The notes below the pieces were generated by a model that had not been told where the DNA came from, searched no databases, and saw nothing but the letters and a program-made list of their open reading frames with translations. Shown piece after piece: positions 26,924-34,700 of a stretch of DNA of 64,000 nt (positions are counted from its first letter, which is position 1; the number at the start of each line of letters is the position of its first letter). The stretch spans positions 1 through 64,000 of the forward strand of contig JAUPFP010000201.1 of NCBI GenBank assembly GCA_036925085.1. The letters run 5' to 3'. The translations under genes and the position numbers were made by a program. This DNA is from Brachycybe producta (taxonomy: Eukaryota; Arthropoda; Diplopoda; Playtdesmida; Andrognathidae).

Positions 26924-28714
26924 ATGTTTAAGTTGCAGTTGAATTAAATATAAAATTGAAGTTAAATTTGAAGTTGAGGTTGAAGTTGCAGTTGAAGTAA
27001 AAATTGAAGTTGAAGTTAAGTTGAAGATGACATTGAAGTTGGGGATGATGTAGGAGTTGAAGTTGAAGTTGGAGATGAAATTGAAGTTGAATTTGAAGTT
27101 GAGGTTGGAGTTGAAATAGAAGTTGAAGTTGAAGTTAAAGTTGAAGTTGAAGTTGAAGTTATAGTTGAAGTTGAGGTTGAAGTTGTTGTTGAAGTTGTAG
27201 TTGAAGATAAAGTTGAAGTTGAAGTTGAAGTTGAAAATAAATTTGAAGTTGAATTTGAAGTTGAAGTTAAAGTTAAAGTTGAATTTGAAGATACATTTGA
27301 AGTTGAGGTTGAAGTGGAAATTGAATTTGAAGTTGAAGTTAAAGAAGAAGTTGATGTTGAAGTTGAAGTTAAAGTTGAAGTTGAGGTTGAAGTTGTTGTT
27401 GAAGTTGTAGTTGAAGTTGAAGTTGAAGTTGAAGTTGAAGTTGAAGTTGAAGTTGAAGTTGAAGTTTAAGTTGAAATTGATGATGAAATCAATGTTGAAT
27501 TTGAAGTTGGAGATGAAATTGAAGTTGAAGTTGAAATTGAAGTTGAAATTGAAATTGAAATTGAAGTTGAAATTGAAGTTGAAATTGAAGTTGAAATTGA
27601 TGTTAAAATTTAAGTTGAAATTGAAGTTGAAACTGAAGTTGAAACTGAAGTTGAAATTAAAGTTGAAATTGAAATTGAAATTGAAGTTGAAATTGAAGTT
27701 GAAATTAAAGTTGAAATTGAAGTTGAAATTGAAGTTGAAATTGAAATTGAAATTGAAGTTGAAATTGAAGTTGAAATTAAAGTTGAAATTGAAGTTGAAA
27801 TTGAAGTTGAAATTGAAGTTAAAATTGAAGTTTAAGTTTAAGTAAAGTTAAAGTTGAAGTTGAAGTTGAATTTGAAGTTAAAATTGAAGTTGAAATTGAA
27901 GTTGAAATTGAAGTTAAAATTGAAGTTAAAATTGAAGTTGAAATTAAAGTTGAAATTGAAGTTGAAATTGAAGTTGAAATTGAAGTTGAAATTGAAGTTA
28001 AAATTGAAGTTAAAATTGAAGTTGAAATTAAAGTTGAATTTGAAGTTGAAATTGAAGTTGAAATTGAAGTTGAAATTGAAGTTGAAATTGGAGTTGAATT
28101 TGAAGTTGAAATTGAAGTTGAAATTGAAGTTGAAATTAAAGTTAAAATTGAAGTTGAAATTGAAGTTAAAATTGAAGTTGAAATTTAAGTTGAAATTTAA
28201 GTTGAAATTGAAGTTGAAATTGAAATTGAAATTGAAGTTGAAATTGAAGTTGAAATTGAAGTTGAAATTGAAGTTGAGATTAAAGTTGAAATTGAAGTTG
28301 AAATTGAAGTTAAAAATGAAGTTTAAATTTAAGTGAAGTTAAAGTTAAAGTTGAAGTTGAAATTGAAGTTGAACTTGAAGGTGAAATTGAAGTTGAAGTT
28401 AAGTTTGAAATTGAAATTGAATTTGAAGTTGAAATTGTAATTAAAATTGAAGTTTAAGTTTAATTTAAGGTTAAAGTTTAAGTTTAAGTTGAAATTGAAG
28501 TTAAAATTGAAGTTTAAGTTTAAGTGAAGTTAAAGTTAAAGTTGAAGTTGAATTTGAAGTTGAACTTGAAGGTGAAATTGAAGTTGAAGTTAAGTTTGAA
28601 ATTGAAATTGAATTTGAAGTTGAAATTGTAGTTAAAATTGAAGTTTAAGTTTAATTTAAGGTTAAAGTTGAAGTTTAAGTTGAATTTGAAGTTGAACTTG
28701 AAGGTGAAGTTGAA
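26924..28714. repeat. Satellite between module copy 2 and the retrotransposon
   Basis: From 26924 the sequence follows the part of the complex module found after 10987 (TTTATGTTTAAGTTGCAG landmark), then changes at about 27411 to regular GAAGTTGAAATT words. From 28321 it is nearly the same as 361 onward. It is cut at 28714 by the LTR element. No gene is visible. Confidence 0.75.
28711..28714. repeat. Target-site duplication TGAA, left copy
   Basis: The four bases before the first LTR are TGAA, and the four bases after the second LTR (38798-38801) are also TGAA. Joining the flanks with a single TGAA gives AAGGTGAAGTTGAAGTTCAAG-type sequence, which exists intact in the array (for example around 551-570). 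A 4-bp duplication fits Ty3/gypsy integrases. Confidence 0.85.
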
Positions 28715-28842
28715 TGTAACACCCTGTAAATCGTGATCCCGCCAAAACCATAGCCTGGGGGGTAAACAACTCTCAACCGTCCCTCCCTCCTCTCTGACTC
28801 ACCTTTCTGACTCATGCCCAAGTGGCGGATTGATACATAAAG

Positions 28843-28852
28843 GACCATGGTC
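28843..28852. promoter_or_regulatory. 10-bp palindrome GACCATGGTC in U3
   Basis: A perfect palindrome lies inside AAAGGACCATGG. The string AAAGGACCATG occurs again directly at the TATA box (28899-28910 region), so the U3 carries a direct repeat of this block about 60 bp apart. Function is unknown. It recurs at 38240-38249. Confidence 0.5.
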
Positions 28853-28853
28853 A

Positions 28854-28894
28854 CTTGGACCTGGTTACACCTCGCAGGTGTACACAGGTCCAAG
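28854..28894. promoter_or_regulatory. 41-bp imperfect palindrome abutting the TATA box
   Basis: The outer arms CTTGGACCTG (28854-28863) and CAGGTCCAAG (28885-28894) are perfect inverted repeats of 10 bp. The inner arms TACACCT (28866-28872) and AGGTGTA (28876-28882) are perfect over 7 bp around the centre CGC. Only two base pairs between the arms do not match. The TATA box starts two bases later. A binding site for a dimeric factor, or a cruciform, is inferred. The same structure is in the 3' LTR at 38251-38291. Confidence 0.7.
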
Positions 28895-28895
28895 G

Positions 28896-28903
28896 TATAA
28901 AAG
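28896..28903 (+). promoter_or_regulatory. TATA box of the 5' LTR
   Basis: TATAAAAG lies 181 bp into the LTR and about 140 bp before the AATAAA signal, the arrangement expected for an LTR with a short R region. Transcription would start near 28925 (inferred). The counterpart is at 38293-38300. Confidence 0.8.
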
Positions 28904-29034
28904 GACCATGTTCCTCTTTGTTCCTAAGTTCTTTCCTTTGCCTGTTTTTGCGATACATTCCAAATCATGGGCCTGAGGATTTCCAGTTAGTATTTTACTA
29001 TTCACCCTTGTATCTGTACTTCTTACAAGGAATG

Positions 29035-29040
29035 AATAAA
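29035..29040 (+). terminator. Polyadenylation signal AATAAA in the 5' LTR copy
   Basis: AATAAA follows the TATA box by about 140 bp. In the 3' LTR the same signal (38432-38437) would end the genomic transcript. A second AATAAA lies at 29369-29374 near the end of U5 and is less well placed. Confidence 0.6.
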
Positions 29041-29402
29041 AGTGTTGTAACAAGAAGTAGCGTTGTCTTTATGTTTATGTAAATAACTTCTCTTCAGAGG
29101 CCGGAGGTTTCATAGGGCAGGAGCTATACGATTCTCAGCAGCTACAACATCTTCTCTAGTCGGAATACCGATGGAGAAGATGTATATCAGCATCAACCGG
29201 AAGAGAGAGAGATGGCCGCCACTCTCCTGCATCGATTACACCCCCATGCAGAAGAGTGACTACAATCTATCTCCATCCAGCTCTCTCTACAGCTCGGATC
29301 TTCTCTGTGCAGGTGTCATACTGCTCAGAGAAGAAACGAAAAGTAGAAAATGTCATCTAAAGGTTGGTAATAAAATATTGGTTGATGTCAAAAGCTCACA
29401 TT

Positions 29403-29420
29403 TGGTGGAGGTGCGGGGTA
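29403..29420 (+). other. Primer-binding site, complementary to tRNA-Ala
   Basis: Two bases after the LTR, an 18-base stretch starts TGGTGGAGGTGCGGGG. Its complement would be a tRNA 3' end CCCCGCACCTCCACCA, that is CCA, discriminator A and an acceptor strand CACCTCC. U at position 70 of that strand fits the G3:U70 pair that identifies tRNA-Ala. The assignment rests on known tRNA features; the host tRNA is not in the window. Confidence 0.8.
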
Positions 29421-29499
29421 TAGCTCCATCTGCCTTCTCCGACCTGGAAACAGAAGCCGTCCTTTGTCCTAAGTCTCGTGACTGTGCCTCACGAGGCTT

Positions 29500-29880
29500 G
29501 GTCCGTCCTTTCTATGTTGGAGCCACGTATGGAGACCCTCGATAGCGTCAAAGTCAACCGCGTGGCGCCTGTCTGTAAAACCGCGTATGGAGACCCTCGA
29601 TCACGTCAAAGTCAACCGCGCGGCGTCCTTTGTGTTGGAACCACGTGTGGAGACCCTCGATAGCGTCAAAGTCGACCACGTGGCGCCTTTGTAAAACCGC
29701 GTATGGAGGCCCTCGATCACGTCAAAGCCAACCGCGCGGCGTCCTTTGTGTTGGAACCACGTATGGAGGCCCTCGATAGCGTCAAAGCCAACCGCGTGGC
29801 GCCTTTTTATGTTGGGACCATGTATGGAGGCCCTCGATCACGTCAAAGCCAACCGCATGGTACCGTTTTTGTAGAATCGC
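29500..29880 (+). repeat. Six tandem 56-61-bp units arranged as three dimers
   Basis: The block (C)GTATGGAG(A/G)CCCTCGAT starts at 29527, 29585, 29645, 29701, 29761 and 29822, with spacings of 58, 60, 56, 60 and 61 bp. Units alternate between two types: GATAGCGTC followed by CGTGGCGCC, and GATCACGTC followed by CGCGGCGTCC. The real period is therefore a dimer of about 118 bp, repeated three times. A partial unit precedes the first. Such leader repeats can hold enhancer, insulator or packaging signals (inference). Confidence 0.85.
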
Positions 29881-30526
29881 GTGTTGAGAGAGACTCGTGG
29901 CTACACACACCACGTGTCGACCGCGCAATTCTGTGTCCTGTCTTAGAGGCACATGTTAAAGGAACTGCTGCATCGACATCCATTGAGCACGTGGGCAACA
30001 CCTTGGTAGTAGTTCTTTGACACATGTGTTTCCGTCCGTGTTTTTGTATTTTATGTTTCCATTATCATCACCCACTTTCACCTTTGTTCTTCTTTAATTT
30101 TCAAAGTGAAACCCACACCACGTGGGCAACACTTTAAACAAATTCTTTTTACTCTCCGAGAGGAGTTTGCAGTCTCATTATGAGATGAGCAAACAAATCT
30201 CATCTACTAATCTATCCACCTATTAATAGGCTTTTAAAGGACGTGTGTGTCTTTTAAAATGTCCTATTATCTTCACTCTTCATCTTTAATTTTCAAGCAA
30301 GATTCTCCCTAGCTCTATTTCATTGTTAGGGGGCTTACAAGCTTAGAACACACTTTTCCTAGCCACGTGGGACTTTCTTGTCCCCCCTTTTCTTTGTTCT
30401 TTGTTTTTACACTTGTGTTTCCCTTGGGACCCTCTATGTCCCAAGTCATGTTCTTCAATTTCTTCATCATCATCACCTCAATGCATCATCACATGAACTT
30501 TCTCCATTGGACAGCACTGAAGCCCG

Positions 30527-30539
30527 GCCGCCATCTTGG
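30527..30539 (-). promoter_or_regulatory. YY1/Pho-type motif
   Basis: GCCGCCATCTTGG on the + strand reads CCAAGATGGCGGC on the other strand and fits the known YY1 consensus (AAGATGGCGGC) exactly; the insect homologue Pho uses the same GCCAT core. Two related GCCATCTTG motifs lie at 31119-31127 and 31163-31171. Function here is inferred. Confidence 0.5.
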
Positions 30540-30626
30540 ATCGACCGGACACTCTTCAAAAAGCGCCAACGGAGCGGTTTTTCGCTCCATGTGACTCATT
30601 GTTGTACCTTCTCTCATCTTTTTGTG

Positions 30627-30650
30627 TTCTCTTCTCTTCTCTTCTCTTCC
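30627..30650 (+). repeat. (TTCTC)n microsatellite
   Basis: Roughly five TTCTC units form a pure pyrimidine tract followed by CAG at 30650-30652, which resembles a 3' splice site. It may be simply a microsatellite. Confidence 0.6.
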
Positions 30651-31044
30651 AGAGGGTTGCACTCACGCGCCCCCTGGCGGAGTTCCTCTTGTCAGAGAAA
30701 ACTTCTCTTTTTCTTTGAATTTTCTCTCTTTTTGTGTCTTTCTCCTGGCCACCATAAAAACGTGCCCCGGAGGAACTTTTCAATCATCAATTTTTGGACA
30801 TTGCAATAAACTGAACCGGAAGTGGCCACCACAGCGCCACCTACGGACTTCTTCATTCTACTCAACACAGTCCCTCACTGGGCACTGACTCTGTCTTTTT
30901 CATCCAGAGCCATCCAGCAGTGAGGACTCAAAATTTCTTCAGCCTGAACATTTCTTCTGGTTCACCAAGTATTTAGCTTGTTGAACACACTTCAATTTCT
31001 ACACTGTTTTACTGTTTTAATAAAACTAAATTAAAACTTTTGAT

Positions 31045-31059
31045 GTGCGGGCACCGCAC
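31045..31059 (+). other. GC hairpin with GCA loop
   Basis: GTGCGG, loop GCA, CCGCAC is a perfect 6-bp stem. A near copy (GTGCGGGCACCGCGC) lies at 31239-31253, 194 bp downstream, in a similar context of TAAAACTAAA before it. The duplication suggests a preserved RNA element; function is unknown. Confidence 0.55.
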
Positions 31060-31109
31060 CTAAGTTTTCAACTTTCAAAGTAAAACAGTTTTCTTTTCTT
31101 GCTTCTTAG

Positions 31110-31135
31110 GAGAGTTCAGCCATCTTGAACTTCTC
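31110..31135 (+). other. Leader hairpin with GCCATCT loop, copy 1
   Basis: GAGAGTTCA (31110-31118) pairs with TGAACTTCTC (31126-31135) with one bulged base, around the loop GCCATCT. Downstream copy 2 has a different lower stem but the same loop and upper stem. Confidence 0.6.
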
Positions 31136-31152
31136 CTTTGTTTGTGCATTTA

Positions 31153-31179
31153 AAAAAGTTCAGCCATCTTGAACTTTTT
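31153..31179 (+). other. Leader hairpin with GCCATCT loop, copy 2
   Basis: AAAAAGTTCA (31153-31162) and TGAACTTTTT (31170-31179) are perfect 10-bp inverted arms around the loop GCCATCT (31163-31169). The two hairpins lie 44 bp apart. The changed but still paired lower stem suggests that pairing was kept. Confidence 0.65.
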
Positions 31180-31331
31180 GTTCTTTGTGTGTTCTTCACA
31201 CACACACTCTTCATTCTTGTTTTCAAGTAAAACTAAAAGTGCGGGCACCGCGCTCTAGCTTTACTCTTCATATTGCTTGCCTCTTCTTCAGGCAACTGTA
31301 ATACACTTTCATTTCTAATTCACTTTCCACA

Positions 31332-31375
31332 GTGCAATTTCGATTGGGTGGTGCACCACGCTCGCAATTGCATTG
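31332..31375 (+). other. Nested palindrome before the main ORF
   Basis: The perfect 12-bp palindrome GTGGTGCACCAC (31348-31359) is enclosed by arms of the form TGCAATTTCG and CGCAATTGCA, which pair at 9 of 10 positions. The result is a potential long stem about 360 bp before the ATG. A palindromic loop can serve genome dimerisation in retroelements; that role is inferred. Confidence 0.5.
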
Positions 31376-31732
31376 TACATCTGTAGTTCCTTCATTGAAA
31401 CTTTTGGGGATTCTTATAACCTCCACGTGGTCACCAAATACCACGTGTAGAGAGAGATCTTACCAAAACTGATACTCAATAAAGAATTTACAAACACACT
31501 GTACCAGTTGGGATCGTCACACCCAACTGAAGAACAACGCCAACACCAACACAGCCACTTAAACAACGATACCATCTTTATTAAACGTAGGTAAACTATC
31601 GTCACTCAGTGTATAAGGGTGCGATAGTGTCGGTTGCCGACGGAAAGACTGCGATCTACAGCGAGATCAACGGCCAAACCTACAAAACACCGACTTACAT
31701 TGACCACTACGTGTTGCACAAGCCTTAACACA

Positions 31733-34700
31733 ATGGATGCTCACCCACGCCTAACTGGGACCGCCCGGAGGGCTCTTCTGCACTCCAGGGGAAGCATATA
31801 TCCATCAGCATTGTGGAGGGCCTATGCAACATCACAGACATATGATACACAATACGCCGCATCATCACGTGTGGCTGTCCCACTCGGGCCCACCATAGAT
31901 CCAGTTATTCAACCTGGGACCTGGTGGGTGCCACAAAGTGGCGGCACCCAAAGTAATGATGTGCATCAACAGTCTACACGGCGCACGGCTCGGTCCACGA
32001 ACAATAGTACATTTCGACGCCTAATGTCGTCCACATGTTACTCCAGATATCAACAGGAGCGACCTCCGCTACTACCAGATCCACTTCCTACCCAGTCGTG
32101 TGATGGTTGCAAACTCAACACCATCATGCATCAACTTAATGAACTAAAAATACAGATCACTCACATGATGATTATTCATAACGACACCCAACCGCCGCCT
32201 GCGCCACCACTACCGACTACATGTACTACAACACCACAATATCGCCAATATCGTAGCGAATCACATAACTCTCCGCCGTACGCTGTCGGGCACCGAGAGC
32301 CGTACGAGTCCTGCTACGATTCATACTACAGACGACATGTACCAGGTCCATATGCGATACCTGAAGAGCGCGCGTACAATGCACCGCGCTATACAAACTA
32401 TGAGCGTACAGAACATCAGTACGCGCACCCGACCTATGATTTCACAAGGGAGGCCTCCGTTACGGACCACCGTAGTGTGGTCATGGTACCGGACATGCCC
32501 CCTGAGACAACCAATTATGACAGAGCACCGGCCGGCATGCCAATAATGATGGTCAACTACATCCCGGAGTTGACTTGGGGAATGGATGACCTAACTACCT
32601 GGCATGGTACCCTTGAGGTCATTAACCTCGCCACCGCCGCCTTGGGTTGCACCGCCAATGAGGTGGTCGCCATCTTGGCCCCAGGTGGTGGGACGTCACT
32701 CCAAGGGCGCCCCTGCTGCCGCCGGATGCTGAAAGACCTATATAGACAACTGAAGAATACTTGCATGCCTCAAGAGGTCGGAGATCATAGTGTCAGTGAT
32801 GACAGTCCGAAAATCACTGTCACTATCAATGGCAAAGAGGTCCGCATGCTCGTAGACACCGGAGCTCATGGTAGCGTAATATCCAAGGCACTTGCAAAGC
32901 AGCTCCAACTCAACATCAAGCCTATGGCTCATCCGCCAAGGATTGAGGGAGTTGGAGGAAATACCATCGCCGTGGCAGGGCAAGTCTCCGCTACTGTGGA
33001 AATTGCCAAACAATCTGCCACGGGCCGCCTGCTGGTTATCACTGGCCCACCCGACGCCATCTTAGGCCGAGACCTGGGTAGGGCACTGAAGCTCCTTGTG
33101 TCTATGCAGACCAATAAAGTCTACTTAGAGGACGACCTCTTTGAATCAGCACTCCGAAGGCAGAGTATTCAGGCGTACGTCAAGAGTGCTCTGGAAGAAA
33201 TCACGCCAGCCACTCTTGGGGAGTCGGACACCGCTCCCATTGAAGTAAAGCTTATGCAGCAACCGAGCGAATACCTAGTAGTCAAAGGGCTAACGCAGCT
33301 CACTGGCCATGGGACAACACTAGTGGAGGTAGAGGCCTCTGGGATCCTCACAAATCAGGATCTTTTCGTGGTCTCTCCTGACGAGAAGCTACGTGCCTCG
33401 AGGGGGGTCTGGGTGGCCCCCGGCATTATGCAAGGCCGTAACAGCAACAGCTTCCTAGTCGAGGTCCTGAACACCACTATGGGGCCATTGACCCTGGCCT
33501 CCGGCGAAGTGATAGCCCATGTACAAAAAGACTACTGCTTCGAAACGGTTGAAGTAAAGACCACTTCAAACGCTGACCCGATCATGACAAAAGAGTCAGG
33601 CGCTAAATTCGATGAAGCAATGCAACTCGGGCCTCGATTGCGTAATGGCCAGAGGCGCATTCTAATGGATCTTTTGAGATCCTATCGAGATGTCTTCGCG
33701 CTAGAAACGTCGGAACTTGGATGTACCAACCTCACGGAACACCGAATTGATACCGGCGATCATGCACCCGTGCGAGAACCCCTCCGAAGGAGTGGCCCCG
33801 AGCAGCGGGAGATCATCCGGAAGACAGTTGAGGAAATGCTCAAATCCGGAGTAGCCAGCGCATCCAAGTCTCCTTATGCTTCAGCAGTAGTCCTGGTGAA
33901 GAAGAAGGATGGACAGTGGCGTTTCTGCGTTGACTATAGACGCCTGAACGATATCACCAAACCAGACAATTACCCACTACCCCGAATCGATGATGCTTTA
34001 GACTCGCTTCGGGGGTCGAGAATCTTCGCGACCCTCGACATGATCTCCGGCTATTGGCAATTTGAGGTCGCCAAAGAGGATAGGGAGAAGACCGCGTTCA
34101 TCACACCTGGTGGGCTGTTCGAATTCAATCGGATGCCCTTTGGTCTGCGTAACGCTCCTGCTACTATGCAGCGTGCCCTGGATATCCTTTTGGCTGGCCA
34201 CAAATGGGAGACTTGTCTAGTCTACCTAGACGACATCATCGTATTCGGCGCGACTTTTGAACAGTTTATGGAAAGGTTGGACTGCGTCCTAGGACTCCTA
34301 AGAGAGGCGGGGTTGAAGCTTCACCCCGAAAAGAGCTTCTTCGGCTACGACGAAGTCCTCTACCTGGGACACATCATCTCCAAAGAGGGAGTGCGTCCAG
34401 ACCCGAGGAAAGTGGTTGCCATCTCCGACTTAGCGGCGCCTACTAATGTCAAGGAGGTGAAGCGATTTCTGGGCATGGCCGGTTTCTACCGGCGATTTAT
34501 TGTCAACTTTGCCCACATCGCTAAACCACTCACAGATATGACCAAAAAGGGGCTGCCCTTTTTATGGACGATCGACAGAGAAGCAGCATTCACTCTGTTA
34601 AAGACTAAACTTGTCACCGCGCCAATATTGGCCATTTACGACCCAGATGCCGAAATCAAAATGCACACCGACGCCTCTGCTTACGGCATCGGAGCTATCC

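Larger units (their letters stand above)
1..28714. repeat. Left arm of hexamer-based satellite array
   Basis: The whole stretch is made of 6-bp words of the form GAAGTT, GAAATT, AAAGTT, GAATTT and TAAGTT, most often the 12-mer GAAGTTGAAATT. The ideal 12-mer has 3 G, 5 A, 4 T and no C, and the + strand is almost free of cytosine (first C at 414). Variation is mainly purine-purine (G/A at positions 1 and 4). Rare C-bearing words recur at fixed places in longer repeats. I see no host gene, RNA gene or other element here. Long open frames follow from the 6-bp period and are not coding. The array continues past the window start. Confidence 0.97.
28715..29400 (+). repeat. 5' long terminal repeat (686 bp)
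   Basis: It begins TGTAACACCC and ends AGCTCACA, with the short inverted repeat TGT/ACA at the edges. It contains a TATA box (28896-28903), a polyadenylation signal (29035-29040), and a large palindrome just before the TATA box. From these, U3 is about 28715-28925, R about 28926-29060 and U5 the remainder (inferred). The counterpart is at 38112-38797 with a constant offset of 9,397 bp and no difference found by eye. Confidence 0.95.
29421..31732 (+). other. 2.3-kb non-coding leader of the element
   Basis: There is no convincing ORF between the primer-binding site and ATG 31733. The leader holds a dimeric 60-bp tandem repeat (29500-29880), repeated CACGTGGGCAACAC boxes (29988-30001 and 30119-30132), a (TTCTC)n run ending in a splice-acceptor-like AG (30627-30652), three GCCATCTTG motifs, several hairpins (31045-31375) and further acceptor-like pyrimidine tracts ending at 31109 and 31291. 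Many upstream ATGs make plain scanning to the main ORF unlikely, so splicing or internal entry is a possibility (inference). Confidence 0.7.

Noticed and set aside
1-28714. Telomeric repeat
   Set aside because: Words are GAAGTT/GAAATT and not TTAGG or TTAGGG type; occasional TTAAGG strings are part of longer satellite words.
1-28714. Heat-shock elements from repeated GAA
   Set aside because: Heat-shock sites need alternating GAA and TTC in 5-bp steps. Here GAA repeats on one strand every 6 bp and TTC is nearly absent.
28675-28893. Minus-strand frame across the satellite/LTR junction
   Set aside because: It exists only because of the insertion; the other LTR copy gives a different end.
29171-29545. 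124-codon frame starting in the 5' LTR
   Set aside because: It spans the LTR end and primer-binding site, and the copy in the 3' LTR runs into satellite. No recognisable product.
29550-29600. Shared GTCAAAGTCAA string between leader repeat and satellite (for example 10611)
   Set aside because: The match is about 11 bases and the surroundings differ completely; chance is sufficient.
29703-30020. 105-codon frame over the leader repeat
   Set aside because: It comes from the 60-bp repeat units, whose lengths (56-61 bp) do not keep a frame.
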